From Nitrosomonas sp. (lineage in GTDB: Bacteria > Pseudomonadota > Gammaproteobacteria > Burkholderiales > Nitrosomonadaceae): DNA of 58,159 bases. This document shows, piece after piece, positions 28,115 to 38,519 of this stretch. The notes beneath the pieces were generated by a model. The model did not search any database. It saw only the letters and a list, made by a program, of their open reading frames with translations, and was not told where the DNA came from. The position numbers and the translations under genes were made by a program. How positions within the stretch are numbered: the first letter of the stretch is position 1; each line of letters starts with the position of its first letter. The stretch covers positions 32,334 to 90,492 of the forward strand of contig JAJSDU010000007.1 of the NCBI GenBank assembly GCA_028577615.1. Reading direction: 5' to 3'.

Positions 28115-28935
28115 GTTTGAAAAGAATTAAAAACCTGCACAGCCAGTATGGCGGCAGGCAATGCAGCGGTCAATGCGTCAACACGATCCAGTATGCCGCC
28201 ATGGCCGGGAAGAATTCTGCCGCTGTCTTTCACGCCCGCCTGTCGTTTAATGAGCGACTCAAACAAATCGCCCATAATGCCTAATACCATTAAAATGATC
28301 AACAGCGGAATCAACGTTTCCATATACGCGCCATCGGCAAATACAAGAACCCATGTCAAGCCGTAAATTATGACGGCCAGCATTGCGCCCGCAACACCTT
28401 CCCAGGTTTTTCCCGGACTGATGTGATAAGCGAGTTTACGCCTGCCAAAAGCTCTGCCGGCAAAATAGGCGGCAGTATCAGAAATCCAGATGGTTCCCAT
28501 AAAACCCAGTAGCAGCGCCGGGCTGATGACGCGTAACTGATAGAGTGCGAGTATCGTGGGAATCAATACCAACCAGCCTATCAGCATTAATGTGGGCGCA
28601 TTAGTGATTCTGCGGGGATGTTTTAATTGAAAAGGAACATAGCTCATCCAAAAAAGCGCGGACAGAACATAAACCCAAACCATCGCCGATGTATAGGCAT
28701 TGGTTTCCGCCGCCTCGCTGAGCAGAAACAGCAGCTCTCCTCCGATCAGCGTCGTCAGAATCATAAATATGATCGTGTTCCTGACCGAAAATCCCGCCAG
28801 ATTACACCATTCGCGTGAGCCTATAACTGCCAGTGTCAGCAGCAAAGCCGCCCAGAAGATATTCTGCAAATACAGCAATGCCAGCAAAAATAGCGGTAAT
28901 ACAACTATCGCCGTCAGGATGCGCGTTCTTAGCAT
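28111..28935 (-). CDS. cdsA: phosphatidate cytidylyltransferase
   Basis: A 274-residue membrane enzyme making CDP-diacylglycerol from phosphatidic acid and CTP. It has about eight hydrophobic helices and the C-terminal family signature ([12 protein letters not shown], then L-D-R-V-D) near residues 230-255. It overlaps dxr by 4 bases and follows uppS after about 100 bases. Confidence 0.95.
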   Translation of the reverse strand: MLRTRILTAIVVLPLFLLALLYLQNIFWAALLLTLAVIGSREWCNLAGFSVRNTIIFMILTTLIGGELLFLLSEAAETNAYTSAMVWVYVLSALFWMSYVPFQLKHPRRITNAPTLMLIGWLVLIPTILALYQLRVISPALLLGFMGTIWISDTAAYFAGRAFGRRKLAYHISPGKTWEGVAGAMLAVIIYGLTWVLVFADGAYMETLIPLLIILMVLGIMGDLFESLIKRQAGVKDSGRILPGHGGILDRVDALTAALPAAILAVQVFNSFQT

Positions 28936-29034
28936 GGCGATCTTTTTATCAACAGGAAAATGTCCGATTATTGATGAAATACATGATGCAGATAAAAGAG
29001 AATATTTCCGTGAGTGACATATGCGCGATAGGAT

Positions 29035-29784
29035 TTACTGCTGAATCTGTTCACTGGTTTGTCCAAAACGACGCTCACGCCGCTGATAAGACTGGATGGC
29101 CAGATCAAATTCCTTTTCATTAAAATCCGGCCAAAGTGTTTTGGTGAAATATAATTCGGTATAAGCAAGTTGCCATAGCAGAAAATTGCTGATGCGATAT
29201 TCTCCTCCGGTACGAATAAACAAATCCGGCTCCGGTGCATGGTTCATGGACAGATATTGCGCGAGATCTTCTTCTTTGAATTGCTTTGACAGGTCACGAG
29301 AATTTTTTATCATTTTATTTGCAGCCTGCATGATATCCCATCGACCACCATAATTCGCAGCGATAGTCAGTGTAAGTCTGGAATTACTGGCTGTCAGCTG
29401 CTCTCCCTGATGAATGAATTCCACGATTCTGGACTCAAACCGAGACATGTCGCCTATCACCTTGAAACGAATACCGTTTTCGTGCAACTTGGCCATTTCC
29501 TGCTCCAAAGCGCCTGCAAACAGTTGCATAAGAAAAGAAACTTCATCCGCAGGGCGGCGCCAATTTTCACTGCTGAAAGCGAAAAGCGTCAAATATTCGA
29601 TGCCATGATCAGAACATGATTTAATGACATTCCGGACGGTTTCCACACCCTGCTTATGTCCTGCCATTCGAGGCATTAACCGTTTTCTTGCCCAGCGCCC
29701 GTTACCATCCATAATGATTGCGATATGCTGCGGCATCGGTCCTGTGTCAGGTATTTCTCGCGTGGAGCTCGTACCCAGAGACAT
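29035..29784 (-). CDS. uppS: isoprenyl transferase (undecaprenyl diphosphate synthase)
   Basis: A 249-residue cis-prenyltransferase that builds the C55 carrier used for peptidoglycan and O-antigen. The catalytic I-I-M-D-G-N-G-R-W-A is at about residues 23-32, S-x-E-N-W-x-R-P in the middle, and the diphosphate site R-T-G-G-E-x-R-I-S-N-F-L-L-W-Q in the C-terminal third. Only one base separates it from frr. Confidence 0.95.
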   Translation of the reverse strand: MSLGTSSTREIPDTGPMPQHIAIIMDGNGRWARKRLMPRMAGHKQGVETVRNVIKSCSDHGIEYLTLFAFSSENWRRPADEVSFLMQLFAGALEQEMAKLHENGIRFKVIGDMSRFESRIVEFIHQGEQLTASNSRLTLTIAANYGGRWDIMQAANKMIKNSRDLSKQFKEEDLAQYLSMNHAPEPDLFIRTGGEYRISNFLLWQLAYTELYFTKTLWPDFNEKEFDLAIQSYQRRERRFGQTSEQIQQ

Positions 29785-29785
29785 A

Positions 29786-30343
29786 TTATATCGCCATTAA
29801 TTCAGCTTCTTTAACCTGCAAAATCTTTTCAATTTCGACAATATAGCGATCAGTTAACTTTTGAATCTCATCCTGGCCGCGCCGCTCGTCATCTTCAGAA
29901 ATTTCCTTGGATTTTAACAATTCCTTGAGCTGTGCGTTTGCATCACGACGAATATTACGCATCGCAACACGCACATGTTCCGCTTCCTGCTTGACGATTT
30001 TGGTTAATTCCTTGCGCCGTTCCTCTGTCAGGGGTGGCATGGGGACACGTATGACTTCTCCTACGGACATGGGATTGAGACCAAGATCGGAGTCACGTAT
30101 TGCTTTTTCTATGGCATTTGCCATTTTCTTTTCCCAGGGAATAACACCGATGGTACGCGGATCAATCAAATTAACGTTTGCGACCTGATTGATAGGCGTC
30201 GGCGCGCCATAATAATCAACTGTGACATGGTCAAGCAAACCCGTATGCGCTCTTCCACTTCTTATTTTACTCAGATCAACTTTCAGTGCTTCCAGGCTTT
30301 TCTGCATTTTCTGTTCAGCAGATTTCTTTACATCAGCAATCAT
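29786..30343 (-). CDS. frr: ribosome recycling factor
   Basis: A 185-residue protein that splits terminated ribosomes with EF-G. It begins [13 protein letters not shown], standard for RRF, and keeps the K-I-R-S-G-R-A and G-L-N-P motifs. The ATG at 30343 has a GGA ribosome site 8 bases upstream; an upstream TTG (30355) extends the frame but is not supported by homology. It is in the usual pyrH-frr-uppS order. Confidence 0.95.
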   Translation of the reverse strand: MIADVKKSAEQKMQKSLEALKVDLSKIRSGRAHTGLLDHVTVDYYGAPTPINQVANVNLIDPRTIGVIPWEKKMANAIEKAIRDSDLGLNPMSVGEVIRVPMPPLTEERRKELTKIVKQEAEHVRVAMRNIRRDANAQLKELLKSKEISEDDERRGQDEIQKLTDRYIVEIEKILQVKEAELMAI

Positions 30344-30412
30344 AATTTTTTCCAATAAGCAAAGTTACAATCAGCATTAAAGTAATGAACGAAAAATCCG
30401 GTCTTCGCGCCA

Positions 30413-31144
30413 TCAAAGTAAATCTGTGCTTATATTACCCACGTAAGTTCCTTCATTTTCTCCAATTATAATGCGTTTCAGCGCGCCCGGTTTGAAGATA
30501 CTGAACACATTCAGCGGCAGCTTCTGATCTCTGCATAGCGTCAGCGCTGTCGCATCCATGACTTGCAGATTTCTCGCTATTGCTTCATCAAATGAAATTT
30601 TCTGATACCGCTTTGCCTGATGATCGATTGCAGGATCACTTGTATAAACACCATCAACCTTGGTTGCCTTCAGCATGATATCCGCATTCATTTCCATGCT
30701 GCGCAATGCTGCTGCCGTATCTGTAGTAAAAAAAGGATTCCCTGTGCCAGCCGCAAAAATAACTATCCAACCCTCCTTCAGATAACGCATGGCTTTATTA
30801 CGAACATACGGCTCAACAACCTGCTCTATTCGTAAAGCGGACTGTATGCGCGGTATCAAGCCGGCCTGCTTCATCGCATCCTGCAGCGCCAGTGCATTCA
30901 TGACCGTTGCAAGCATGCCCATATAATCGGCAGTGACCCGCTCCAGATTGTCATTTGCGGTTTTCATGCCGCGAAAAATATTGCCTCCGCCTACCACAAT
31001 CGCGATTTCGACGCCCATTTTATTGACTTCTTTGATTTCGGCAACTATCCGACTGACTACGGATTGATTAATGCCATAGCTGTTATCGCCCATCAGAGCT
31101 TCCCCTGACAGCTTCAGCAGAATGCGTTTATATTGCGGAGTCAT
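30413..31144 (-). CDS. pyrH: UMP kinase
   Basis: A 243-residue amino-acid-kinase-fold enzyme that phosphorylates UMP. The motifs are K-L-S-G-E-A-L near residue 11, [10 protein letters not shown], and [13 protein letters not shown]. It lies 33 bases after tsf, in the standard translation cluster. Confidence 0.96.
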   Translation of the reverse strand: MTPQYKRILLKLSGEALMGDNSYGINQSVVSRIVAEIKEVNKMGVEIAIVVGGGNIFRGMKTANDNLERVTADYMGMLATVMNALALQDAMKQAGLIPRIQSALRIEQVVEPYVRNKAMRYLKEGWIVIFAAGTGNPFFTTDTAAALRSMEMNADIMLKATKVDGVYTSDPAIDHQAKRYQKISFDEAIARNLQVMDATALTLCRDQKLPLNVFSIFKPGALKRIIIGENEGTYVGNISTDLL

Positions 31145-31177
31145 GTGGAGTTCGGCGATTTTAAATTGACTTAACTC

Positions 31178-32062
31178 TTATTTTGCCTGCTCCATTTGCG
31201 CTTTGACCTCTTCAGCGAAATTCTCGACTTTCTTTTCGATACCTTCACCTACAACATACATCGTAAAACCATTTACCGACGCAGACTTCTGCGCCAGCAG
31301 CTTTTCTACCGTAACATCGGGATCTTTGACAAATGGTTGTCCTAACAGCGTTACCTCAGCCAGAAACTTGGTAATTCGTCCTTCAACCATTTTTTCGATG
31401 ATGTTGGCCGGCTTGCCGCTTTCGGCTGCCTGAGCAATGAATATCTGGCGCTCGCGCTCAAGCACTTCGGCCGACACCTGATCCTTATTGACGCACATGG
31501 GTTTACTCGCGGCAATGTGCATGGCCAGATCCTTGCCGATTGTTTCATCGCCGCCAGTATAATCAATCATTACGCCGATCTTACCGCCATGCAGGTAAAA
31601 TGCCAGTTTGCCTTCAGTGGCGTGACTCACGCAACGGCGAATACTGATATTCTCACCAAGTTTCATAATCAGCGCTTTGCGCATTTCCTCAACTGCTTCA
31701 CCATTGGAAAAGGAAGCTTCGCTCAGAAGCTGCGCATTCGGAATTTTCTTCAAAGTGGCCAATTCAGCGAGATCATTCGCGAATTTAATAAAATCATCAT
31801 TTTTAGCCACAAAATCCGTCTCGCTGTTTACCTCCACCAGTGCGCCACTTTTTCCATCCGCAGAAATATATGCACCAACCACACCCTCTGCAGCGATACG
31901 ACCTGCCGCTTTACTGGCTTTCGCACCGCTTTTAATTCTCAGCAGATCTTCAGCCGCTTTCATATCACCGTCAGTCTCAACCAGCGCTTTCTTGCATTCC
32001 ATCATGCCCAGCCCTGTCAACTCACGCAATTCTTTCACCATGCCTGCGGAAATCGCCGCCAT
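31178..32062 (-). CDS. tsf: elongation factor Ts
   Basis: A 294-residue guanine-nucleotide exchange factor for EF-Tu. It has an N-terminal UBA-like domain with [17 protein letters not shown] (residues 11-27) and the core T-D-F-V-A-K-N (EF-Tu contact). It is downstream of rpsB after a 175-base gap. The gap contains T-runs but I see no convincing terminator. Confidence 0.96.
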   Translation of the reverse strand: MAAISAGMVKELRELTGLGMMECKKALVETDGDMKAAEDLLRIKSGAKASKAAGRIAAEGVVGAYISADGKSGALVEVNSETDFVAKNDDFIKFANDLAELATLKKIPNAQLLSEASFSNGEAVEEMRKALIMKLGENISIRRCVSHATEGKLAFYLHGGKIGVMIDYTGGDETIGKDLAMHIAASKPMCVNKDQVSAEVLERERQIFIAQAAESGKPANIIEKMVEGRITKFLAEVTLLGQPFVKDPDVTVEKLLAQKSASVNGFTMYVVGEGIEKKVENFAEEVKAQMEQAK

Positions 32063-32237
32063 ATCTCATTCACTCCAATCTATATTAAAACTCAGTATCT
32101 TTACTTTTAACGGGTGAAGACTTTTTCTTTGACGATTATCTGCAACACCCCATCGAAGTCATGCGTAGTTTCATCAAAAAATAAAAACCTGAGAAACTGA
32201 AAAACCGCGTTCAGAAACACAGCTTTTAAAAAAACGA

Positions 32238-32954
32238 TCAATCCTCGGCCGTCATTTCTACAATTTCCTGGATCGCCTGATTGCGCCCTTCCAGAACAGC
32301 ATCCGCCACGCCGCGCGCATACAAACGTATCGCACGGCTGGAATCGTCGTTTCCTGGGATGATGTAATGCAGTCCTTCAGGATTATGGTTTGTGTCTACC
32401 ACGCCAATCACCGGGATTCCCAGCTTTCTGGCCTCGGTGATAGCTCCTTTCTGATAACCCACATCGACCACAAACAGCGCATCCGGTAAATTTTTCATAT
32501 CCTTGATTCCGCCCAGACTTGCATTAGATTTGATCAGCTCCCTTTGCAAATCAAGCGCTTCTTTCTTGATCATTCTATCGAGTGTACCATCCTGCACCAT
32601 TGTTTCCATATCATGGAGTCGCTTGATCGACTGTTTGATCGTCTTGAAATTAGTCAGCATGCCGCCAAGCCAACGCTGGTCGACATAGGGCGAACCACAG
32701 CGCATTGCCTCTTCACGGATGATATCGCGCGCCTGACGCTTGGTACCCACAAACAAAATCACGCCCTTGTTTACAGACAACTGGCGGACGTATTTCATGG
32801 TTTCTTCATACAACTCCAGCGTGCGCTCCAGATTGATAATATGGATTTTGTTGCGATGGCCGAAAATATAAGGGGCCATTTTAGGATTCCAGAAGCGTGT
32901 TTGATGGCCGAAATGAACACCTGCTTCCAGCATTTGCCGCATTGTTATTGACAT
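32238..32954 (-). CDS. rpsB: 30S ribosomal protein S2
   Basis: A 238-residue S2. It starts [19 protein letters not shown], the conserved N-terminus, and contains F-V-G-T-K-R-Q-A and [10 protein letters not shown]. The ATG at 32954 has AAAGGA eight bases upstream; the 20-codon longer frame is the leader. It is the first gene of the cluster, with a structured leader at 32955-33050. Confidence 0.96.
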   Translation of the reverse strand: MSITMRQMLEAGVHFGHQTRFWNPKMAPYIFGHRNKIHIINLERTLELYEETMKYVRQLSVNKGVILFVGTKRQARDIIREEAMRCGSPYVDQRWLGGMLTNFKTIKQSIKRLHDMETMVQDGTLDRMIKKEALDLQRELIKSNASLGGIKDMKNLPDALFVVDVGYQKGAITEARKLGIPVIGVVDTNHNPEGLHYIIPGNDDSSRAIRLYARGVADAVLEGRNQAIQEIVEMTAED

Positions 32955-33050
32955 AATTTTTCCTTTATAAAGGGTTGAGCCTCCATCTGTCCTATGAATT
33001 TGAGATTGCCGCACGCAACCTCAACACCCTCTTTATTGCAACAGATGTGC
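32955..33050 (-). promoter_or_regulatory. rpsB leader with a possible pseudoknot (S2 autoregulation)
   Basis: Read on the minus strand, four segments pair in an interleaved order. CATCTGT (33047-33041) pairs with ACAGATG (32990-32984). ATAAAG-AGGGTG-TTGAG (33036-33020) pairs with CTCAACCC-TTTAT (32979-32967), with small bulges. The order A-B-A'-B' is an H-type pseudoknot, and B' is directly beside the rpsB ribosome site. S2 is known to repress rpsB-tsf translation in enterobacteria through a structured leader; that this leader does the same is inferred. Confidence 0.55.
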
Positions 33051-33369
33051 GATATATTATTTACTATGAAATTGCCAGCGCCTGTTAACATCCCGATCGG
33101 AATCACCAGCACTTAGCAACCGCGCATTATAGCATTTTCCTGCCCGCACTCAAGTCGGTGCAAGTGATTTACAACAGGAATAAACGCCGAACCGCTGGCA
33201 ATTAGTATCACCGCAACCAGATTTTAATGATCGAACCGATTAAATAAATGCGTAAATGCGGCACCTTTTATAATCATCTTGCAGCGCGTACCCGGCACTG
33301 CCTGATATTTGAATTGGTGATGATTAGCGGCTGCCCCGGCAAATCACTACCATCACATCATGAAAAACC
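33051..33369. other. intergenic region upstream of rpsB leader
   Basis: About 320 bases between the fnr stop and the rpsB leader. It should hold the rpsB promoter. I see no gene, tRNA or strong terminator in it. Confidence 0.5.
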
Positions 33370-34122
33370 TCAAGTGACGCAGGAAGAATTGCCCATTTTT
33401 ATTTTCAGGCGTTCAAGATTCAGAATTTTGACATGCTTGTTGTTGACTGTAATTATTGCATCTTCTTGTAATCTGGAAAAAGCACGGCTAACTGTTTCCA
33501 GCTTCAGACCAAGATAACTGCCGATTTCTTCACGCGTCATACGCAAATTAAAATCAGTTCCGGAATAACCCCGGATTGCAAAGCGTCGTGACATATTCAA
33601 CAAAAATGAGGCCAACCGTTCTTCCGCTTTCATGCTGCCAAGCAGCAGCATGATGCCGTGATCACGCACGATTTCCCTGCTCATGATTTTATGAAAATGG
33701 TGCATCAGCGAAGGAATAGTCCGACTGATATCTTCAAGTTTAGAAAACGGAATTTCGCACACCTCACTGTCTTCCAGTGCAACAGCATCACAGGTATGCA
33801 TATCGGTGCTTATCGCATCCAGCCCGAGCAATTCTCCTGTCATATGAAAACCTGTCACCTGCTGACGCCCGTCTTCTTCCAGTACGCAGGTTTTCAGGAA
33901 ACCGCTTCTGACAGCATACAACGCCTGAAATTTTGCTCCGGTGCGATGCAGGTAACCGCCCCGCTGAATTTTTCGCTTGTGAACAATCACTTCTCCCAGC
34001 GTCTCTACTTCCTCGTCATTCAATCCAACGGGCAGACACAGTTCGCGCAGACTGCACGTCGCACAGCTCGAGCGTATCTGCGCGACATCGAAATTCTTAG
34101 CTGAGAATCGTTCTGGTAACAA
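33370..34122 (-). CDS. fnr: FNR-type oxygen-responsive transcription regulator
   Basis: A 250-residue Crp/Fnr regulator. The four Fe-S ligands sit exactly where E. coli FNR has them: C20, C23, C29 and C122 (V-C-E-I-P-F). The dimerisation helix and the helix-turn-helix recognition motif (E-T-V-S-R-A-F-S-R-L, with the FNR-type Glu, Ser, Arg) are present. It should bind a 4Fe-4S cluster, dimerise without oxygen and control genes for low-oxygen metabolism at TTGAT-N4-ATCAA sites. The start is a TTG (34122): residue numbering and the L-P-E-R opening align with FNR (I-P-E-K), and no ATG is suitable. The target genes cannot be read from here. Confidence 0.92.
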   Translation of the reverse strand: MLPERFSAKNFDVAQIRSSCATCSLRELCLPVGLNDEEVETLGEVIVHKRKIQRGGYLHRTGAKFQALYAVRSGFLKTCVLEEDGRQQVTGFHMTGELLGLDAISTDMHTCDAVALEDSEVCEIPFSKLEDISRTIPSLMHHFHKIMSREIVRDHGIMLLLGSMKAEERLASFLLNMSRRFAIRGYSGTDFNLRMTREEIGSYLGLKLETVSRAFSRLQEDAIITVNNKHVKILNLERLKIKMGNSSCVT

Positions 34123-34879
34123 AATTTTCGTCTCATTCAGAAAGTTTTTAAAAAATTAAACTCTTAAGGGTGTCTCCAAAAATTCAGCGTTTTAAACAAG
34201 ACGAGGCGGGAACAAAAAATATTGACACAGCATACGATCGATATGTGAGGAGATATTTTTTGCGAACAACGACGTATTGTCACGAAGCATGGATTCTTAG
34301 CGATATTCTTAATATTAATTTTAATCAACACTGGATTATCAATCTTCTGCGCATAATTTTACTGATATTAAAGAGGGATGTGTTGATTTTTCTTTTTTAA
34401 GAACTCTGCTTAATCATTGATGACCGTACTGAAAATTTTATGCATTTTGCGTGGCGCATTTTTCCCCGACGTTTCGTGAACGATCCGTTACGCTGCTCGG
34501 TCATTTATGCATTGACTGTCATGAAATTATTCCCCTTGAATCAACGAAAACCTTTTCCATCGATTTCAGCACTACTTCGCCACCGAGCTGACTGCACCGC
34601 AAGCTTATCAAAACATCGGTCTGCTGAAAATTAATGACGAGGAAACAGCGATTACAACAAAACAAAAGGTCGCTTATTTATTGACAGCACTTGCAGAAAT
34701 TTTGACAGATACCCGAATTAAGCATCGCCACGGGGAAACGGGGTAAAAATTGAATTTACTCAAGCATGCTGCTTATGAAAATTCAACAAAAATCCTGCAA
34801 ATACAATGCAATCGAAGATGAAATCACCACGTCAGGAAATTCATGATTTCCCGGCGTGGTGATCGCTTTGCCCGAATGC
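34123..34879. other. intergenic region with an AT-rich palindrome and decayed-looking frames
   Basis: About 750 bases. It opens with GGGTGTCTCC-type sequence (34168-34177) and a 48-base imperfect palindrome (34214-34261, AAAAAATAT ... ATATTTTTT, centred on CGATCG). Then two overlapping open frames in different phases follow (34442-34591 and 34540-34746), the second 68 codons without an ATG. These may be a frameshifted gene remnant, but I recognise no family. A hairpin at 34823-34863 ends the region. Confidence 0.4.
34823..34863 (-). terminator. strong hairpin downstream of the cytochrome gene
   Basis: An outer stem ATCACCACG / CGTGGTGAT encloses an inner stem GGAAAT / ATTTCC. It lies just beyond the stop of the monoheme lipoprotein gene. 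The minus-strand T-run after it is weak (ATTTC), so it could act as a terminator or mRNA-stabilising hairpin. Confidence 0.55.
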
Positions 34880-35188
34880 TTATTTAATTTCACTATTGGC
34901 CAGCAGATAATCCGCAAGGCGATCGGCCGCCTCGCCTTGAATATTCGGAAATGCCGGCATTCTCATGCTGCCTTTCTGAAATTTGTTCTTCAGCGCTTCC
35001 TTATTGGCGACTTTTTCGCTCAGGATCATGGCCACATCACCCTTCAATGGTTTGTGACATTCCGTACAGGCTGTACTGAAAATTCTTTCTCCGGTCGCAT
35101 CCGCAGGAGGCGAATAATCATTACTGGCTCCGCAACCAACCAATGCAACAAAAACAAACGAACTTAACAAAGCACCTCTTTTTTTCAT
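34880..35188 (-). CDS. monoheme c-type cytochrome lipoprotein
   Basis: A 102-residue protein. The lipobox is V-G-C (Cys 19), so it is lipid-anchored. The heme-binding motif C-T-E-C-H is at residues 41-45 and a likely Met ligand lies in M-R-M-P-A-F. It has the size of a class I, c5-like cytochrome. It would carry electrons at the periplasmic face of a membrane; its partner is not in the window. The ATG at 35188 has a GGGAG ribosome site 7 bases before; the TTG two codons upstream is rejected. The fnr gene is ~750 bases further along, but no direct link is shown. Confidence 0.85.
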   Translation of the reverse strand: MKKRGALLSSFVFVALVGCGASNDYSPPADATGERIFSTACTECHKPLKGDVAMILSEKVANKEALKNKFQKGSMRMPAFPNIQGEAADRLADYLLANSEIK

Positions 35189-35962
35189 TTTCAACTCCCA
35201 GATTCTCTCTTTTTTAATGTCCTACTTACTCTTAATTACCACCCACCCCCAGCTTTATCCTAATGTTTTTTTATCACGCATTTTCATCCGTTTCGGATCT
35301 TGATAGGAATAACCATACTGGGCATAGCTGTAATTTGTCAAACAAAAATAATACAAAACCCGCAAAAAAACATTGGATTGCATAAGGGCTAACAACCTCA
35401 TGTCAATCTCCATTACGCAATCATTCTACACGTTACCCGGCAACTCCGTTCATTAAAAATCAATGCGCATACCTTGCGCCGACTTAAGATCAAAACACTG
35501 CCCACCATTAATCCAGCACGAAAAATCAACGAAACACAACTATTTTTCAAAATGCCACACATCAAATTTTCTTAACATTTTCTTGACATTCGCTATGTTA
35601 TTCTCCATTTCAAGATGTAAGCGATTCTTTATATTATTTATATAGTTATATTGAATAAATTCCAGAATGACGTCTTGAAAAAGCCGAAGCAAACAATCCG
35701 ATAACAAGGTGCACGGCGCATAGGGTACAGAGCAGGGATACAAGGGATACAAGGTATATCCAATCGAAGAACGAGCATCCGGACACAGCAACCGGATAAT
35801 CGCGCAGCAGGCAATGTACTCAAAAGCGAATCAATGCCGTCAAACCTCAATCATCACTTAAATAATGCGCTGCTTACGGACTTTGCCTGCGCGGCAGACT
35901 GGGGTTTTTTCAATAAAAACAATCAGTAAACAAACAATTAATTAATAAAGAGGAAGATAAAT
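35189..35962. other. long AT-rich intergenic region
   Basis: About 770 bases between the divergent cytochrome and DUF2490 genes. It contains a short tandem repeat (GGGATACAA twice, near 35732-35750) and a TTGACA at 35583-35588, but no gene I can support. Both promoters should be here. The low complexity and lack of coding frames fit a regulatory or decayed stretch. Confidence 0.45.
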
Positions 35963-36685
35963 ATGCTGAAAAAAATTAGTATACTGATGTTATTCGCCGC
36001 AATACCATTCATAATGAACGGCTCAGTATCGGCCGCAACAGCCTATGATGAAGATTTCCAGTCATGGGGAAACATTACAGCAAGAGGTAATTTCGGGTCG
36101 CTGGGTAACTCAAAAATTTTATGGTGGATGGAAGGCCAGGGACGTTTCGGCGCCGATTCGTCACGGTTCTCACAGAGTCTTATCAGACCGGGCGTAGGCT
36201 ACGCATTAACCGAAAAGACCAGTGTCTGGCTAGGCTATGCCTGGGTTCCTACAAGCCGTCCTTTTGTGGCAAGCAGCCCTTTCAACGAACACCGCATCTG
36301 GCAGCAAGTATTGTGGAGCGACCGTTTCTCATTTGGTACGCTGCAAAGCCGTACACGTCTTGAACAACGCTTCTTCGACATTCCCGGCAGCACGGACGTT
36401 CATCACCGCATTCGGCAACTATTCAAGCTCGCCGTACCCATTGCGGAAATCCCAAATCTGAGTTTTGTCGTGGCCAACGAGATTTTTATGAACTTTAACG
36501 ATGTCGACATGGGTTTCCAGAGCGGCTTTGACCAGAATCGCCTGTTCGGTGGCTTTGCCTATCGCTTCAACCCGATGGTAACGACGGAGATTGGATACAT
36601 GAATCAGTATCTTAATAGAAGAAACTCAAGCCGTCCGGATTCAATGCAGCATATTCTGTCCGTCAACTTATTTTTGAATTTCTGA
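35963..36685 (+). CDS. DUF2490 domain outer membrane protein
   Basis: A 240-residue exported protein with a signal peptide ending about V-S-A-A (residue 25). The mature part is a predicted beta-barrel of 8-12 strands with many aromatic residues, and it ends in F-L-N-F. The D-F-Q-S-W-G-N-I start and repeated R-x-R-x-E-x-R-F strands match DUF2490. Such proteins occur in outer membranes of many Gram-negatives; function unknown. A GAGGAAG ribosome site precedes the ATG and a strong terminator follows at 36798. Confidence 0.8.
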   Translation: MLKKISILMLFAAIPFIMNGSVSAATAYDEDFQSWGNITARGNFGSLGNSKILWWMEGQGRFGADSSRFSQSLIRPGVGYALTEKTSVWLGYAWVPTSRPFVASSPFNEHRIWQQVLWSDRFSFGTLQSRTRLEQRFFDIPGSTDVHHRIRQLFKLAVPIAEIPNLSFVVANEIFMNFNDVDMGFQSGFDQNRLFGGFAYRFNPMVTTEIGYMNQYLNRRNSSRPDSMQHILSVNLFLNF

Positions 36686-37061
36686 CGCCAGGTACTCGAA
36701 AAAACCGCCGCAGTAAAGCAGTTTTTTCGAAACACTCAAACATACAACAAAAACTTCTCTTTCAAGGTATCCACTCCAAAGATACCTAAATTCTACCGCC
36801 GGTCAATTTCTTTGAAAACAAAAGAAGTTGACCGGCCTTTTTGTAACTCACGCGCATCATGACTGTATCGCCAGCAGTGACCTTTTCCTCTCCCGCAGTT
36901 TGTTCGATCTGCCTTGATCAAATCCCTTAGCCTGTTAGACTGCGTTTTTCAAGTTAAAACAATCCATATAACGGATAGAATTCCGACAGCAGTGATAATG
37001 ACAGCACCAACACGTTAATGGATATAATGCTACTCAATCGAGTCAGACCCAGGGGTGTTTT
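36686..37061. other. intergenic region between DUF2490 and corC-like gene
   Basis: About 375 bases. It contains a terminator at 36798-36843 and presumably the promoter of the CorC-like gene near 36990-37035. No gene is seen. Confidence 0.5.
36798..36843 (+). terminator. intrinsic terminator of the DUF2490 gene
   Basis: GCCGGTCAA / TTGACCGGC stem, extended by TTTCTTT / AAAGAAG, followed on the plus strand by CTTTTTG. It lies about 110 bases downstream of the DUF2490 stop. Confidence 0.85.
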
Positions 37062-38372
37062 TTGGAAGACATACCGCTTTATATCTTACTGATCATATTA
37101 TTCGTATTATTAATTCTTTCAGGTTTTTTCTCACTGTCTGAAACCAGCATGATGGCGATCAACCGTTATCGCCTCAAGCATCTGGCAAAACAGGGACACC
37201 GAGGTGCGCGATTGACGGTGCGCTTACTCGACAAAACCGACCGGCTGCTGGGCGTGATCCTGCTGGGCAACAATCTGTTGAATACCGCATCGGCCACGCT
37301 GGTTGCGGTGATCATCGCCATGTTGTTCGGTCAAAGCGAACTGGCTTTGCTGCTCGGCACGATTTGCGTCACCTTCGCCATATTGATATTCAGCGAAATC
37401 ACCCCGAAAGTCATCGCCGCGGCTTATCCTGAGCGTATTGCACTTTTTGCCAGTTATATTCTGACCCCGCTGCTCAAACTGCTCTATCCTGTTGTATGGT
37501 TTGTCAACCTGTTTGTTACCGGCCTTTTACTACTGTTGCGGCTCAATCCCCAGAAAGAATCAGCGGCCACACAAACAATCAGTACCGAAGAATTGCGCAC
37601 GCTCGTACTCGAAGGCAGTCACTTCATTCAGAAAAAGCACCAGAGCATGTTGCTGAATCTGCTTGATCTTGAGACAGTCACCGTCGATGACGTTATCGTC
37701 CCGCGCAGTCAAATCGAAGCGATAGATCTCACCGCCGATGACGAAACAATCCAGCGGCAATTACTGACCTGTCACCACACACGCCTGCCCGTCTACCGTG
37801 AACGCATGGAAAATATCGTCGGCGTCATCCATACGCGCAAAGTACTGAATCACATCAAAAGCGGACCGATTACCGCTGTCACGCTGGAAAAAATCATGCA
37901 GCAGCCCTATTTTATACCGTCCGGCACCCCGCTGTTTACCCAACTTCAGTTATTCCAGGAAAACAGAAAGCGAATCGGCATGGTTGTCGACGAATACGGC
38001 GACTGGATGGGCCTGGTTACCCTGGAAGACATTCTGGAAGAGATTATCGGTGAATTCACAACGCACGCACCCACGCATGCGAGCACCTGTGCCCGTCAGG
38101 AAGACGGCAGCTACCTGATCGAAGGCAGCGCACTGCTGCGCGACCTGAATCGCAAGCTTGGCACACAGTTTCCGCTCGACGGCCCGAAAACACTGAACGG
38201 CCTGATTCTCGAATACCTCAAGGATATCCCGGAAGGCGGCACCGGGTTGAATATCGCCGGTTATTCCATGGAAATTCTGCAAGTCAAAAACCAGGCCGTC
38301 AAAACGGTAAAAATACACCCTTATATCACGGCAGCGGAGTCATTATCCGAGCAGGATTCAAGCAAGACATGA
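37062..38372 (+). CDS. CNNM/CorC (HlyC-CorC) family membrane protein
   Basis: A 436-residue protein of the type associated with magnesium, cobalt or sodium transport and extracytoplasmic ion homeostasis. The N-terminal DUF21 membrane domain (about 1-165, three or four helices, with G-F-F-S-L-S-E-T-S) is followed by two CBS repeats (about 195-325) and a C-terminal CorC_HlyC domain (about 340-430). The start is a TTG at 37062: an AGGGG ribosome site lies 7 bases before it and the M-E-D-I-P opening fits homologues. It is separate from the Tol cluster (147-base gap). Confidence 0.88.
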   Translation: MEDIPLYILLIILFVLLILSGFFSLSETSMMAINRYRLKHLAKQGHRGARLTVRLLDKTDRLLGVILLGNNLLNTASATLVAVIIAMLFGQSELALLLGTICVTFAILIFSEITPKVIAAAYPERIALFASYILTPLLKLLYPVVWFVNLFVTGLLLLLRLNPQKESAATQTISTEELRTLVLEGSHFIQKKHQSMLLNLLDLETVTVDDVIVPRSQIEAIDLTADDETIQRQLLTCHHTRLPVYRERMENIVGVIHTRKVLNHIKSGPITAVTLEKIMQQPYFIPSGTPLFTQLQLFQENRKRIGMVVDEYGDWMGLVTLEDILEEIIGEFTTHAPTHASTCARQEDGSYLIEGSALLRDLNRKLGTQFPLDGPKTLNGLILEYLKDIPEGGTGLNIAGYSMEILQVKNQAVKTVKIHPYITAAESLSEQDSSKT

Positions 38373-38519
38373 TTTGCATCGCCAACACATGGACAGAGTT
38401 TATGCAGGAATCATATTTTAACTTTAACTTTAACTTCAATCGATTTTAGTTATATTTTCACGTGTTTTATAGTATAAAATTGCTTAAATTTTAATTACAG
38501 TCTCAGGTTTTTTTACGCA

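Noticed and set aside
31517-32110. 197-codon plus-strand frame opposite tsf
   Set aside because: Shadow of EF-Ts, which is unmistakable.
35730-35755. GGGATACAA repeated twice, considered as the start of a CRISPR or iteron array
   Set aside because: Only two adjacent copies, with no spacers and no further units.
38405-38440. TTAACT-type triple repeat upstream of ybgC
   Set aside because: Three 6-bp units are too few to suggest anything beyond slippage; listed only here.
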